This document shows positions 46,390-55,516 of a DNA stretch of 64,000 nt, one piece after another. Position 1 is the stretch's first letter; each line of letters opens with the position of its first letter. A program made the position numbers and the translations under genes. Origin of the DNA: Christiangramia salexigens (GTDB lineage Bacteria > Bacteroidota > Bacteroidia > Flavobacteriales > Flavobacteriaceae); contig NZ_CP018153.1 of assembly GCF_001889005.1 (NCBI RefSeq), forward strand, positions 2,834,001-2,898,000, written 5' to 3'. Under the pieces are notes generated by a model. That model was not told the origin of the DNA. It did not search any database and was given only the letters and a program-made list of their open reading frames with translations.

Positions 46390-47874
46390 TTAATTCAATG
46401 AAAAGGTAGTTCCGTCTTTACCGTCTTTGAGTTGGATTCCCATTTCCTGTAATTGATCTCTTATCTGATCGCTTAAAGCAAAATTCTTATTGTTGCGGGC
46501 CTCTGCTCTTAACTGGATTAGAAGTTCAATGGTTCCGGAAAGTTTATCGCCTCCATCCTCAGTTTCAGATGTTGAATCTAAAAGGCCTAGTATATCGAAC
46601 ATAAACGCGCTCATGGTTTGTTTTAGTTCTTCTTTGTCTTTCTGATCTATTGAAGCTGATTCATCCTTTATTCCATTAATGATCTTAACGGCATCAAATA
46701 GCTTTGCTATTAGAATAGGGCTGTTAAAATCATCATTCATGGCATCATAGCAAGATTGTTTCCATTCGGCAAGATCAAAGCTGGATTTATCTGAGACCGG
46801 CAATTCGTCGATAGAATGATAGGCCTGCATCAATCTTGTAAATCCTTTTTCGCTCCCAAGAAGAGCCTCACTGGAGAAATCCAGGATGCTTCTGTAGTGA
46901 GCCTGAAGTATAAAGAAACGTACAACATTAGGCGAAAACGCCTTGGTAAGTACATCATTGTTTCCTGTAAAGATCTGTTCCGGAAGAATAAAATTACCGG
47001 TGCTTTTCGCCATTTTCTTCCCATTGAGGGTAAGCATATTGGCGTGCAGCCAGTAGTTTACCGGTGATTTGCCTGATGCGGCCTCGCCTTGTGCGATCTC
47101 ACATTCATGGTGCGGGAATTTAAGGTCCATTCCTCCGCCATGGATGTCAAACTCTTCACCCAGGTATTTAGTACTCATAACAGTACATTCAAGGTGCCAG
47201 CCAGGGAAGCCATCGCTCCATGGAGATGGCCATCTCATGATATGTTGTGGTTCAGCTTTCTTCCAAAGCGCAAAATCCTGAGGATTTCTTTTATCGCTTT
47301 GAGCGGCGAGTTCACGTGTATTGGCGATCATGTCTTCAATGGCACGCCCACTTAGCTTCCCGTAAGCATGTTCTTTATTGAACTTTACAACATCAAAATA
47401 TACCGAACCATTTGCTTCATAGGCAAATCCATTATCCAGTATGGTTTTAATGATCTCGATTTGTTCAACTATATGGCCTGTTGCCGTAGGCTCGATACTT
47501 GGAGGAAGATTATTGAATTTTTGAAGGATATTGTGGAAATCCACTGTATACTTCTGAACTACTTCCATAGGTTCGATCTGCTCAAGTCTCGCCTTTTTTG
47601 CGATCCTGTCTTCTCCGCTGTCGGCATCATTTTCTAAATGACCAGCATCGGTAATGTTTCTTACATAGCGAACTTTATAACCTAAATGTTTCAGATATCT
47701 GAAAACAAGATCGAATGAGATGAAGGTTCGGCAATTCCCAAGATGCACATTGCTGTACACGGTAGGGCCGCAAACATACATTCCAACATTTCCTTCGTTA
47801 ATGGGGGTGAAAGTCTCCTTTTCACCACTCATAGAGTTATATATTTTCAGGCTTTGGTCCTGGTAAAGCGCCAT
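46390..47874 (-). CDS. cysS: Cysteinyl-tRNA synthetase
   Basis: 494 residues, class I synthetase. [17 protein letters not shown] holds the first zinc Cys and the HIGH-like HLGN; the other ligands fall in LECTVMS and [11 protein letters not shown]; the KMSKS loop is [10 protein letters not shown]. Charges tRNA-Cys. Transcribed toward yidD and lgt. Confidence 0.97.
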   Translation of the reverse strand: MALYQDQSLKIYNSMSGEKETFTPINEGNVGMYVCGPTVYSNVHLGNCRTFISFDLVFRYLKHLGYKVRYVRNITDAGHLENDADSGEDRIAKKARLEQIEPMEVVQKYTVDFHNILQKFNNLPPSIEPTATGHIVEQIEIIKTILDNGFAYEANGSVYFDVVKFNKEHAYGKLSGRAIEDMIANTRELAAQSDKRNPQDFALWKKAEPQHIMRWPSPWSDGFPGWHLECTVMSTKYLGEEFDIHGGGMDLKFPHHECEIAQGEAASGKSPVNYWLHANMLTLNGKKMAKSTGNFILPEQIFTGNNDVLTKAFSPNVVRFFILQAHYRSILDFSSEALLGSEKGFTRLMQAYHSIDELPVSDKSSFDLAEWKQSCYDAMNDDFNSPILIAKLFDAVKIINGIKDESASIDQKDKEELKQTMSAFMFDILGLLDSTSETEDGGDKLSGTIELLIQLRAEARNNKNFALSDQIRDQLQEMGIQLKDGKDGTTFSLN

Positions 47875-47895
47875 GTAATAAAATGTTTTGGTTAA

Positions 47896-48573
47896 TTAGA
47901 ACGAAGTGTCCAATTTAATATAATCCAGAAATTCTCTTTTGATCTCTTTTTGCTTAAAAGCACCGCCGAATTCACTCGTTACTGTGCTGCTTTCAATATC
48001 ACGTATTCCTCTACTGTTTACACAAAGGTGTTTTGCATCTATAACGCAAGCCACATCGGGAGTTCCCAGTACGTTCTGTAGTTCGTGAACTACCTGCATG
48101 GTCATTCTTTCCTGTACCTGAGGTCTTTTCGCGAAATAATCTACTATACGATTCATTTTTGAAAGTCCAACAACAGTTCCGTTTGAAATATAGGCAACAT
48201 GTGCCTTTCCAACAATAGGAAGAAGGTGATGCTCACAGGTAGAATAAACAGTGATGTTTTTCTCTACCAGCATTTCACCATATTTATACTTGTTCTCAAA
48301 AACAGAAGCTTTAGGCTTTCTCTTTGGGTGCAGACCGGAAAAGATCTCATTTACATACATTTTGGCAACCCTAAGTGGAGTCCCCTTTAAACTATCGTCT
48401 GTAAGATCCAGGCCAAGAGTATCCATAATACGCTTAACATCTTCTTTTATAAGATCGATCTTTTCAGAATCGCTTAATTCAAATGCATCTTCCCTTAAAG
48501 GAGTATTTGCGCTACTGCCTGCATGGGCATCGCCCATTTCTTCAATTTCATTCAAAATTTTATCTACTTTCAT
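47896..48573 (-). CDS. folE: GTP cyclohydrolase I FolE
   Basis: 225 residues from ATG 48573; an in-frame TTG 12 bases earlier is less likely. The catalytic domain contains YSTCEHHLLPIVGKAHVAYI with zinc Cys and His, LSKMNRIVDYFAKRPQVQERM and DAKHLCVNSRGIRD with the second Cys. First step of tetrahydrofolate or biopterin synthesis. The N-terminal 35 residues are variable. Lies 21 bases upstream of cysS. Confidence 0.96.
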   Translation of the reverse strand: MKVDKILNEIEEMGDAHAGSSANTPLREDAFELSDSEKIDLIKEDVKRIMDTLGLDLTDDSLKGTPLRVAKMYVNEIFSGLHPKRKPKASVFENKYKYGEMLVEKNITVYSTCEHHLLPIVGKAHVAYISNGTVVGLSKMNRIVDYFAKRPQVQERMTMQVVHELQNVLGTPDVACVIDAKHLCVNSRGIRDIESSTVTSEFGGAFKQKEIKREFLDYIKLDTSF

Positions 48574-48614
48574 GCGTTTTTGCAATAATAGTCGGTAAAA
48601 ACCGTATTGGCTTG

Positions 48615-48622
48615 CAAAGATA
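48615..48622 (-). promoter_or_regulatory. -7 promoter element (TATCTTTG) for folE
   Basis: Minus-strand TATCTTTG, perfect TAnnTTTG, 42 bases before the folE ATG. A TTG on the same strand (48649-48651) is 26 bases further up. Confidence 0.5.
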
Positions 48623-48701
48623 CATATTTATAAGGTTTTTGCAGTATTCAAATTTAATAAGGCTTGCCGGGTAACTGCTTTATATTTCATAATTTGCATA
48701 A

Positions 48702-49334
48702 GTGAAGTCTGTGTATTTGATGAGGGGAAATCATTTTTTCATATTAACTTTAATTCTATGCCTGTTTTCAGTTGTTTCTGCAATAGGTCAGGGTTCTGTT
48801 TGTGAAGATATAGAGCCCTTTTGTGCGGGTTCTGAACGTCTTACTTTTCCTAATTCTAATTTTACAAATACCACTCAGCAAACCGGTGAATTTGGTCCCG
48901 ATTATGCCTGCCTCGATGAACAGCCTTATCCTTCATGGTTTTATTTGCAGGTAGAAGATGAGGGAGACCTTCAATTTAGAATTTCTCAATATGCCAATGA
49001 GGATCTAAGTGGAGCTCCTTTGGATGTAGATTTTGTGATTTGGGGGCCATTTGAGAAAGGCGATGATTTTTGCACGGCGGCTTCCTTGAGTTCAGAGAAC
49101 ATCGTGGATTGCAGTTATCTTCCCGATGCCGTAGAGACCATGACAATAACAGGAGCTTCTGCAAATGCTGTATATGTGGTAGTAATCACCAATTTTGAAG
49201 AGAATCCCGGTTTTATCAGTTTGCAGCAAATTTCGGGTGATGGATCTACAGATTGTTCTATCCTTGGTGAAGGTTTGGGAGAAGATATAAGCGTTTGTGG
49301 TGAAGAGGAATATTCTGGATGGTACGACCGATGA
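48702..49334 (+). CDS. T9SS-secreted surface protein, N-terminal part (frameshifted)
   Basis: 210-residue 5' fragment. Start GTG 48702 or ATG 48720; both precede the signal peptide ending SAIGQG. The mature part (SVCEDIEPFCAGSERLTFPN onward) resembles the N-terminal beta-sandwich of flavobacterial gliding-associated surface proteins: FYLQVEDEGDLQFRIS, DVDFVIWGPF and TGASANAVYVVVITNF. The frame ends at a TGA at 49332 where the homologous text continues one base out of phase. See the next entry for the rest of the protein. Confidence 0.75.
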   Translation: MKSVYLMRGNHFFILTLILCLFSVVSAIGQGSVCEDIEPFCAGSERLTFPNSNFTNTTQQTGEFGPDYACLDEQPYPSWFYLQVEDEGDLQFRISQYANEDLSGAPLDVDFVIWGPFEKGDDFCTAASLSSENIVDCSYLPDAVETMTITGASANAVYVVVITNFEENPGFISLQQISGDGSTDCSILGEGLGEDISVCGEEEYSGWYDR

Positions 49335-50553
49335 AGCTGGGAGTTATGCATGGTATCGATATAATGAAACTTCCGGTAATTATGAGTTAATTCCCGGAGA
49401 AGATGGCCCTCAGTTAAGAGTAACCGAAAGTGGTGATTATCGTTTGGTGGTGACCGATATCATTGAAGATAGTACAGATCAGGAAGACGTGCGAGTGACA
49501 TTTTATGATAAACCCGTAGCCGGAGAGGCAACCGATGTTTACGTTTGTTCCTCTGGAGCAGAAACGGTGGATCTTACCGTAAACTCTGAGGGAATACTTA
49601 ATGGGGCAGATGCTGCTAAACATGAGGTGGTCTATTATGAAAGTATGGAGGATTTTGAAAATAATGAGTCCATTGCCAATGTAGAAAACTTTACTTACGT
49701 GGAGGGGGTTAGCCTTTTTGCCGCAGTTAGAGATATGCAAAGTGGATGTCTGTCGGATCCTGTGAGTTTTCAGTTGAAATCTTTCGATTTCTCGGAATCA
49801 GGACTAAATGAAAATACTGTTATTTGTGTTGATCTGGACGGAAATATTTTGGCTTCCATAACGGTTGGAAAGGATCTTGGAACAGATTATATTTATGAGT
49901 GGTCTAATAATGATGGGGTTCTTTCTGATGAACCTGTAATTCAATTCTCCGAATTCCCCGATCTTACAGATCTTTCACTAAGGCTTATAAGTAAGCAGAC
50001 GAATTGTGAACTTATAATTAATACCAGGCTAGTTGCGGTGTCCAGACCAACATCAGTTTCGGTGGATATACAAGGATCAGATTTTGGTGACGGATATATC
50101 GTGACCGCCAATTTAGGAGCCGGTATTGGTGAGGATTTTGCCGACTATGAATTTCAACTAGATAATTCTGAATGGCAGGAAAGTAATACGTTTAACGCTG
50201 TAAGCCCCGGGGATCATATTATAAATGTAAGAGAGACTCATGGGTGTGGTCTTGTTACCAGTGCCAGATTTTATTTAATTGGCTACCCTAGATATTTCAC
50301 TCCCAATTCTGATGGGTATAATGATACCTGGCATATTATTAACGATTCATTTTTAAGCGTAAAGAAATTATATGTTTTTGATCGTTATGGAAAATTGATC
50401 AAGCAGCTGGAACCGAAAGGAGGGGAAGGCTGGGACGGCACCTTTAACGGACGGGATCTTCCTGCCGATGATTATTGGTTTCGAGTTGAATTTGAAGACC
50501 AGAGAACCGGAGAATATGTACAATATAGTTCCAACTTCAGTTTGATAAGATAA
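49297..50553 (+). CDS. T9SS-secreted surface protein, C-terminal part with type B sorting domain
   Basis: 3' fragment, about 415 residues, continuing the previous gene in the next frame; the GTG at 49297 is only the first codon of the open frame. Ig-like repeats precede the final 85 residues, which match the gliding-associated C-terminal (CHU_C type) sorting domain: FTPNSDGYNDTWHI, LYVFDRYGKLIKQL, GWDGTFNGRDLPADDYWF and YSSNFSLIR. Removing one G at 49307-49308 joins both parts as ...VCGEENILDGTTDEAG. Either a true inactivating indel or a sequence error. Confidence 0.8.
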   Translation: MVKRNILDGTTDEAGSYAWYRYNETSGNYELIPGEDGPQLRVTESGDYRLVVTDIIEDSTDQEDVRVTFYDKPVAGEATDVYVCSSGAETVDLTVNSEGILNGADAAKHEVVYYESMEDFENNESIANVENFTYVEGVSLFAAVRDMQSGCLSDPVSFQLKSFDFSESGLNENTVICVDLDGNILASITVGKDLGTDYIYEWSNNDGVLSDEPVIQFSEFPDLTDLSLRLISKQTNCELIINTRLVAVSRPTSVSVDIQGSDFGDGYIVTANLGAGIGEDFADYEFQLDNSEWQESNTFNAVSPGDHIINVRETHGCGLVTSARFYLIGYPRYFTPNSDGYNDTWHIINDSFLSVKKLYVFDRYGKLIKQLEPKGGEGWDGTFNGRDLPADDYWFRVEFEDQRTGEYVQYSSNFSLIR

Positions 50554-50560
50554 ATAAAAA

Positions 50561-50586
50561 AAAGCGCCTTAATATAAAGACGCTTT
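50561..50586. terminator. Hairpin between the surface protein gene and fadL-like gene
   Basis: AAAGCG / CGCTTT stem with a 14-base loop; the A-run on the plus side gives a strong U-run on the minus strand, so it mainly terminates the FadL-like gene. Confidence 0.55.
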
Positions 50587-50606
50587 TAGTAATCTATATA
50601 GCGGGA

Positions 50607-52112
50607 TTATAATCCGAAGCTAACCGAAAAAATTATTTTTGAAAGGTCTCTGTCAGATCTAATAGGATCTGTTAGGCCCGTATTATAAATTGGTGTTGCC
50701 TGAGTATAGTTTGCAAGACTATAAGCCAGATCAAGGTTCACGCTTCCAAAACTATAACCAAGACCACCGCTATAACCCGAAAGTTCTCCTACACGTGTAC
50801 CGTCTTTAAATGGGCTTTCTTCATATCTGTATCCAGCTCTTAAACTTAAATTCTGAAATCTGTATTCTCCTCCGATTTTATAGATCGAGGCCGATGTCAT
50901 CAGATTAGAAACGTCGGCGTTTAGGTTTTGAAAACTTAAATCATTTTCGGGTTTGAACTTGATGTTTGAATAATCCTTTCGGCCATAATCAAAACTTATA
51001 AGGCCTTGTTTGCCGAAAAGGTATGCTACGCTTCCCGTAACTTTTGAAGCGGTTTGCAAACGATACACCGGATAGACATTTATAACATTAGGGTTAACCC
51101 TAACAATTTCGTTCTGTGCACTATTTGTTTGCAGATACTGAGTAGTCTCTTCGCGTACATCGTACCATACCGGAGAATCATAGGTTAATCCCACTCGAAT
51201 ATCTTCATTGATCCTTGCTATACCTCCAATTTGAAATGAAAATCCATCGCCATTCGTATTTAAACTGTTTCCAAAGATAACTTCGGTGGTTGCGCTACCA
51301 GAATTATTATTGGTTTCTCTAAATTCTGTTGCATTCTCATAGTTTATGAAATGTGAATTAAGGTTGACGCCCAGATATAAAAAATCCTTATACTGCGTTG
51401 AAAGGTTGAACGAAAGTTTACCGTTTAAACCGGTCGCTGCATAATTATATCTCTGGTTGAAACTGCCTGGCTGAATCAGAGAGAAATAGTCTATATTATT
51501 GGGGTCATCCTCTTCAGCTTCGATAACAAAGCCCTGGTAGCCTAAAAATGCCTGTTGAAGACCAAAACCCTCGTTTTCACCGAGAAAAGAATAAAGATCG
51601 GATATGCTTTCATTATTTCTCAACTGCAAAAGATCGAGCTCTACACCATCTGCATAATTTAAAAAATACCGATCGATGGAGTTGACTGAAGTTCCACGAG
51701 CCGTATAGCTTTCATTATAGTTTGCAGCAGTATTATAATTAATCCCTACGGCGAATTTCCTCCAGTTGTTGTCGCTGGTACCTTTAAAAACAAATACCCC
51801 TCCCAAATTACCCAGATCCAATTCTGAATTTTCAGCGGTACTGGCACCCGCATTATATAGAATATTATTTTCCAGTTTTCTGTTCCCAAGACTAATGGAA
51901 GCATTGCTGGAAAGAAATACAGCAGAAGATGCCGGGTTTATTGCCAATGCAGAAATATCTCCACCCAGAGCGCCAAAAGCACCACTCATTCCCACAAATC
52001 TTGCGGTACCGGTTAATTCTTCGGATGAGTATCTATATGCGTCTTTAAGGTCCTGAGCATTAATATTGGAGATAAGAAAGGTCAAGGCTATAAGGGATAA
52101 AACTCTTTTCAT
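50607..52112 (-). CDS. FadL/OmpP1-family outer-membrane transport protein
   Basis: 501 residues, signal peptide ending SNINAQDL. Near the mature start YSSEELTGTARFVGMSGAFGA, with DISALAINPAS after it, is the FadL hatch-like region with the NPA motif. The rest shows many amphipathic strands, ending FSVSFGL with a terminal aromatic. Likely imports hydrophobic compounds across the outer membrane; the substrate is unknown. Convergent with the T9SS cargo gene. Confidence 0.85.
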   Translation of the reverse strand: MKRVLSLIALTFLISNINAQDLKDAYRYSSEELTGTARFVGMSGAFGALGGDISALAINPASSAVFLSSNASISLGNRKLENNILYNAGASTAENSELDLGNLGGVFVFKGTSDNNWRKFAVGINYNTAANYNESYTARGTSVNSIDRYFLNYADGVELDLLQLRNNESISDLYSFLGENEGFGLQQAFLGYQGFVIEAEEDDPNNIDYFSLIQPGSFNQRYNYAATGLNGKLSFNLSTQYKDFLYLGVNLNSHFINYENATEFRETNNNSGSATTEVIFGNSLNTNGDGFSFQIGGIARINEDIRVGLTYDSPVWYDVREETTQYLQTNSAQNEIVRVNPNVINVYPVYRLQTASKVTGSVAYLFGKQGLISFDYGRKDYSNIKFKPENDLSFQNLNADVSNLMTSASIYKIGGEYRFQNLSLRAGYRYEESPFKDGTRVGELSGYSGGLGYSFGSVNLDLAYSLANYTQATPIYNTGLTDPIRSDRDLSKIIFSVSFGL

Positions 52113-52131
52113 TTCAGTGAATTTTGTATTT

Positions 52132-52171
52132 AAAAAAACCTTACAGTTATGGTTTAATGAACTGTAAGGTT
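52132..52171 (-). terminator. Terminator of the low-complexity lipoprotein gene
   Basis: AACCTTACAGT (52137-52147) pairs with ACTGTAAGGTT (52161-52171); the A-run at 52132-52138 is the U-tract on the minus strand. Confidence 0.8.
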
Positions 52172-52193
52172 GATACTTTCTTTAATAATAATT

Positions 52194-53294
52194 CTAGTTT
52201 CCGCGGCCACCTCTTGAAGATCTGCTGCTTCCTGAGCTTCTGGAAGGCGTAGTTCCTGAACTTCTACTGGAGCTGCCTGAACTTCTTACTGAAGATGGTC
52301 TCGTTGAAGTGTTGCTTCTTCTGGATGGTGATGACCTGTATGTACGATTGGAATTCCTAGAAGAGCGCTCATAATTTGGAGAGCTTGTTCTGGTTCTGGA
52401 ATCTCTACCATAGTTATATGAACGTGTAGATTGTGTTCTTCTATTGGTTCTAGTATAGATCTGGCGATTATCTGAATTAACTGCAGAAGATCTTACTCTT
52501 GATGTTCTTTCAGATGAACCAGAATTTCTAATGTCTCTTATGCTTCTTGAATAAGACGAATTTCTGTCTGAAGAAGAGATTCTTCTATTCTCTCCATCTG
52601 AGTAATAAACCCTTGAATTTCTTCTTCCGCTATTATAAACTATATCGGTATGTCTGTGGCTATAGTAATACGGTCTGTAACCATAAAAATAGTTGTTATA
52701 CCAGGTATTATATGGGCCGTATCCGTATGGTCTGCCTCCCCAACCAAATCCAAAATTAAAACCGAAGTTCCAATAAGAACCGGCATAACCGTAACCATAG
52801 CCTCTCCATGGCGAAGGGTAATACCATGGATCATAAAAGGGGAAATAATTATAGGCATATCCATATCTCCAGGGAGAATAGAATCCACCGTACATTCCAT
52901 TATTATATATATTAATAGTGTAACTGTCCGGGTCCTGTCCCCAAGGGGCATTACCGCGCACATAGGCTACATCTCCACCTACTTCGTTATAGTCATCATA
53001 TCCATCATTTGAGGAATAACTTTCAACATCTGTAAATACATCATTCTCAAGAATTTCACCATACATTTCAGATTGTTGCGCAAAAAGATTCTTATAATAA
53101 GTATTATTTCCATTTGGCTTAACCTGATTGTTCTGTGGTTCTTCCTGCTCCCAGATTCCAGGTCTTGACTCGCCATAGATTCCATCGGCTTCATATCCTG
53201 AATATTGATATGAGCTACAGGAAGCCATCGAAATCAGTAAGGCAGGAATTGCAAGCAAGCCTAATTTTTTTCGGATTATATGATAAAGTTTCAT
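52194..53294 (-). CDS. Low-complexity lipoprotein: Gly/Tyr-rich middle, Ser/Arg-rich tail
   Basis: 366 residues. Signal with lipobox MASC (Cys27) anchors it. After an acidic stretch (about 30-110) comes a Tyr/Gly/Trp/Phe-rich zone (120-210, e.g. GGFYSPWRYGYAYNYFPFYD and NFGFNFGFGWGG), then a tail of about 150 residues built almost wholly from Ser, Arg, Thr, Asn and Gly. Such composition suggests an unfolded, strongly basic surface polymer. I recognise no domain. The plus-strand frames opposite it are composition artefacts. Confidence 0.75.
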   Translation of the reverse strand: MKLYHIIRKKLGLLAIPALLISMASCSSYQYSGYEADGIYGESRPGIWEQEEPQNNQVKPNGNNTYYKNLFAQQSEMYGEILENDVFTDVESYSSNDGYDDYNEVGGDVAYVRGNAPWGQDPDSYTINIYNNGMYGGFYSPWRYGYAYNYFPFYDPWYYPSPWRGYGYGYAGSYWNFGFNFGFGWGGRPYGYGPYNTWYNNYFYGYRPYYYSHRHTDIVYNSGRRNSRVYYSDGENRRISSSDRNSSYSRSIRDIRNSGSSERTSRVRSSAVNSDNRQIYTRTNRRTQSTRSYNYGRDSRTRTSSPNYERSSRNSNRTYRSSPSRRSNTSTRPSSVRSSGSSSRSSGTTPSRSSGSSRSSRGGRGN

Positions 53295-53309
53295 AGGTGG
53301 TTCTTTTTA

Positions 53310-53340
53310 TTGTTGGGCAGACTAAAAATGGTTAGTTTTG
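53310..53340 (+). promoter_or_regulatory. Promoter of proS (TTG-N20-TAGTTTTG)
   Basis: TTG 53310-53312 and TAGTTTTG 53333-53340, spacing 20; full consensus match. A second TTG at 53313 gives spacing 17. Confidence 0.7.
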
Positions 53341-53401
53341 CCCGAACGGGTTAGCGTAAATACGCTTAAAAAGATACAAGTTTTATGCCAAATAACAACA
53401 A

Positions 53402-54880
53402 ATGGGTAAGAATCTAACTAAGAGAAGCGAAGACTATTCTAAATGGTACAATGAATTGGTTGTAAAAGCCGATCTGGCTGAAAACTCGGCTGTTCGCGGT
53501 TGTATGGTGATCAAACCATACGGTTTTGCAATCTGGGAAAAAATGCAGGCGGAATTAGACCGAATGTTTAAGGAAACTGGCCATCAAAATGCTTATTTCC
53601 CACTTTTTGTTCCTAAAAGTCTTTTTGAAGCAGAGGAGAAGAACGCGGAAGGATTTGCAAAAGAATGTGCCGTAGTAACACATTACAGATTAAAGAATGA
53701 TCCGGATAACAAGGGTAAACTTATGGTGGATCCCGAAGCTAAGCTTGAAGAAGAATTAGTTGTTCGTCCTACTTCGGAGGCAATTATATGGAATACTTAT
53801 AAGAACTGGATTCAGTCTTACAGGGATCTTCCAATATTAGTTAACCAGTGGGCGAATGTAGTTAGATGGGAAATGAGAACCCGACTTTTCCTTAGGACTG
53901 CAGAATTCTTATGGCAGGAAGGGCATACAGCTCATGCTACAAAACAGGAAGCTCTGGCAGAAACTGAACAAATGAATGATATTTACGCTGAATTTGCTGA
54001 GAACTTTATGGCGATTCCGGTAGTAAAAGGAGCTAAAACCGAAAATGAGCGATTTGCGGGAGCATTAGAGACTTATTGTATAGAAGCCTTGATGCAGGAT
54101 GGTAAAGCCTTACAGGCGGGAACCTCTCACTTCTTAGGTCAGAATTTTGCAAAGGCTTTTGATGTGAAATTTGCTACAAAAGAAGGAGGGCTTGAACATG
54201 TTTGGGCGACTTCATGGGGTGTATCTACAAGATTGATGGGAGCCTTAATCATGACGCATAGTGATGACCAGGGACTTGTGCTGCCTCCAAATCTGGCGCC
54301 TATTCAGGTTGTGATCGTTCCAATATATAAAGGAGAAGAGCAACTGGAAGAAATTTCAAAAGTAGCCAATGAATTGGTAAAAGATCTTAGGGCAGTTGGA
54401 GTGAGTGTGAAATTTGACGACAGGGATACTCATAAGCCCGGATGGAAGTTTGCACAATATGAACTTCAGGGAGTTCCGGTAAGACTTGCTTTAGGACCTA
54501 AGGATCTTGAAAAGGGTACTGTTGAGCTCGCAAGAAGAGATACGCTGACTAAAGAATTCGTGAGCAGAGATGTGGTTGTAGAAAAAGTAAAAGGCTTAAT
54601 GACTGAAATTCAGGATAGTCTTTTTGATAAAGCATTAAAGTACAGGGATGAGCATATTACAGAAGTAGATTCTTTTGATGAATTCAAAAAGGTATTGAAA
54701 GAAAAGAGAGGGTTTATTTCTGCACATTGGGATGGTACTCCTGAAACCGAAAATAAAATCAAGGAATTAACGAAAGCTACAATAAGATGTATTCCTTTTA
54801 ATAGGAAAGAAGAGCGCGGAGCCTGTGTTTTAACTGGTAAACCTTCGGAAGGAAGAGTGCTTTTTGCGAAGGCTTATTAA
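53402..54880 (+). CDS. proS: Prolyl-tRNA synthetase, archaeal/eukaryotic-type
   Basis: 492 residues, class II. This is the short form without the bacterial INS editing domain and with a C-terminal extension. Motif 2 region [33 protein letters not shown] before it, [16 protein letters not shown] and [17 protein letters not shown] follow; the end [20 protein letters not shown] carries a Cys pair region of the zinc-binding-like tail. Charges tRNA-Pro. The tRNA-Glu promoter starts 26 bases past its stop. Confidence 0.96.
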   Translation: MGKNLTKRSEDYSKWYNELVVKADLAENSAVRGCMVIKPYGFAIWEKMQAELDRMFKETGHQNAYFPLFVPKSLFEAEEKNAEGFAKECAVVTHYRLKNDPDNKGKLMVDPEAKLEEELVVRPTSEAIIWNTYKNWIQSYRDLPILVNQWANVVRWEMRTRLFLRTAEFLWQEGHTAHATKQEALAETEQMNDIYAEFAENFMAIPVVKGAKTENERFAGALETYCIEALMQDGKALQAGTSHFLGQNFAKAFDVKFATKEGGLEHVWATSWGVSTRLMGALIMTHSDDQGLVLPPNLAPIQVVIVPIYKGEEQLEEISKVANELVKDLRAVGVSVKFDDRDTHKPGWKFAQYELQGVPVRLALGPKDLEKGTVELARRDTLTKEFVSRDVVVEKVKGLMTEIQDSLFDKALKYRDEHITEVDSFDEFKKVLKEKRGFISAHWDGTPETENKIKELTKATIRCIPFNRKEERGACVLTGKPSEGRVLFAKAY

Positions 54881-54906
54881 AAATTTTAAAAAATTTTGTC
54901 GAAGAT

Positions 54907-54936
54907 TTGCGGCATTGAAAAATAGTTGTATTTTTG
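54907..54936 (+). promoter_or_regulatory. Promoter of the tRNA-Glu pair (TTG-N19-TATTTTTG)
   Basis: TTG 54907-54909 and TATTTTTG 54929-54936, spacing 19; full consensus match 22 bases before the first tRNA. Confidence 0.7.
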
Positions 54937-54957
54937 CATCCGCATTTGAGATAAAAT

Positions 54958-55029
54958 GGTCCGTTCGTCTAGGGGTTAGGACGCCAGGTTTTCATCCTGG
55001 TAACAGGGGTTCGATTCCCCTACGGACTA
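54958..55029 (+). tRNA. tRNA-Glu (anticodon TTC), copy 1
   Basis: Folds as a normal cloverleaf: acceptor GGTCCGT with ACGGACT, D arm GTCT/GGAC, anticodon stem CCAGG/CCTGG around loop TTTTCAT (anticodon TTC), T arm AGGGG/CCCCT with loop TTCGATT, discriminator A. CCA is not encoded. The first pair is G-U. Confidence 0.95.
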
Positions 55030-55098
55030 CGAAGAGAAACACTGAAATAAAGTGTGGATTTAAAGCAACATTTTGAGTTGCATTTTGAAATAGATTAT

Positions 55099-55170
55099 GG
55101 TCCGTTCGTCTAGGGGTTAGGACGCCAGGTTTTCATCCTGGTAACAGGGGTTCGATTCCCCTACGGACTA
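55099..55170 (+). tRNA. tRNA-Glu (anticodon TTC), copy 2
   Basis: Identical to copy 1 base for base over the whole tRNA, 141 bases downstream; the 69-base spacer is not repeated. Probably processed from one transcript with copy 1. Confidence 0.95.
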
Positions 55171-55200
55171 CTTTTAAAACACATTTAAATAATAATTGTA

Positions 55201-55449
55201 ATGGCAAATCATAAGTCAGCGTTGAAGAGGATTCGTAGCAATGAGACTAAACGTCTTAGAAACCGCTACCAGCATAAAACTACAAGGAACGCGATCAAGA
55301 AATTGCGTGAGGCCGATAAGAAAGAAGCTGAAGGAATGTTGTCTTCTGTAATTTCTATGATAGACAAATTGGCTAAGAAAAATATCATTCATGATAATAA
55401 AGCTGCTAACCTAAAGTCAAACTTGACTAAGCACGTCGCAGCACTTTAA
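55201..55449 (+). CDS. rpsT: 30S ribosomal protein S20
   Basis: 82 residues, basic, with the family start MANHKSALKRIRSNETKRLRN and the helical body (NAIKKLREADKKEAEGML, DKAANLKSNLTKH-like end). Binds 16S rRNA early in small subunit assembly. Starts 31 bases after the second tRNA-Glu, so it may share the tRNA transcript. Confidence 0.95.
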   Translation: MANHKSALKRIRSNETKRLRNRYQHKTTRNAIKKLREADKKEAEGMLSSVISMIDKLAKKNIIHDNKAANLKSNLTKHVAAL

Positions 55450-55473
55450 TTTTAGCAGTGTTCAATTTATAAA

Positions 55474-55507
55474 GAAATGCTTTCCGGTTTCGGGAAGCAT
55501 TTTTTTA
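55474..55507. terminator. Terminator after rpsT
   Basis: AAATGCTTTCC / GGGAAGCATTT with a T7 tail; the facing glsA gene is close and may also use it. Confidence 0.85.
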
Positions 55508-55516
55508 TTATTCCTC

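Noticed and set aside
52640-53012. Long open frames on both strands within the low-complexity lipoprotein gene
   Set aside because: They arise from the Gly/Tyr-codon composition of the minus-strand gene, lack signals or domains and overlap it completely.
54864-55076. Open frame covering the first tRNA-Glu
   Set aside because: It reads through a tRNA and has no protein-like features.
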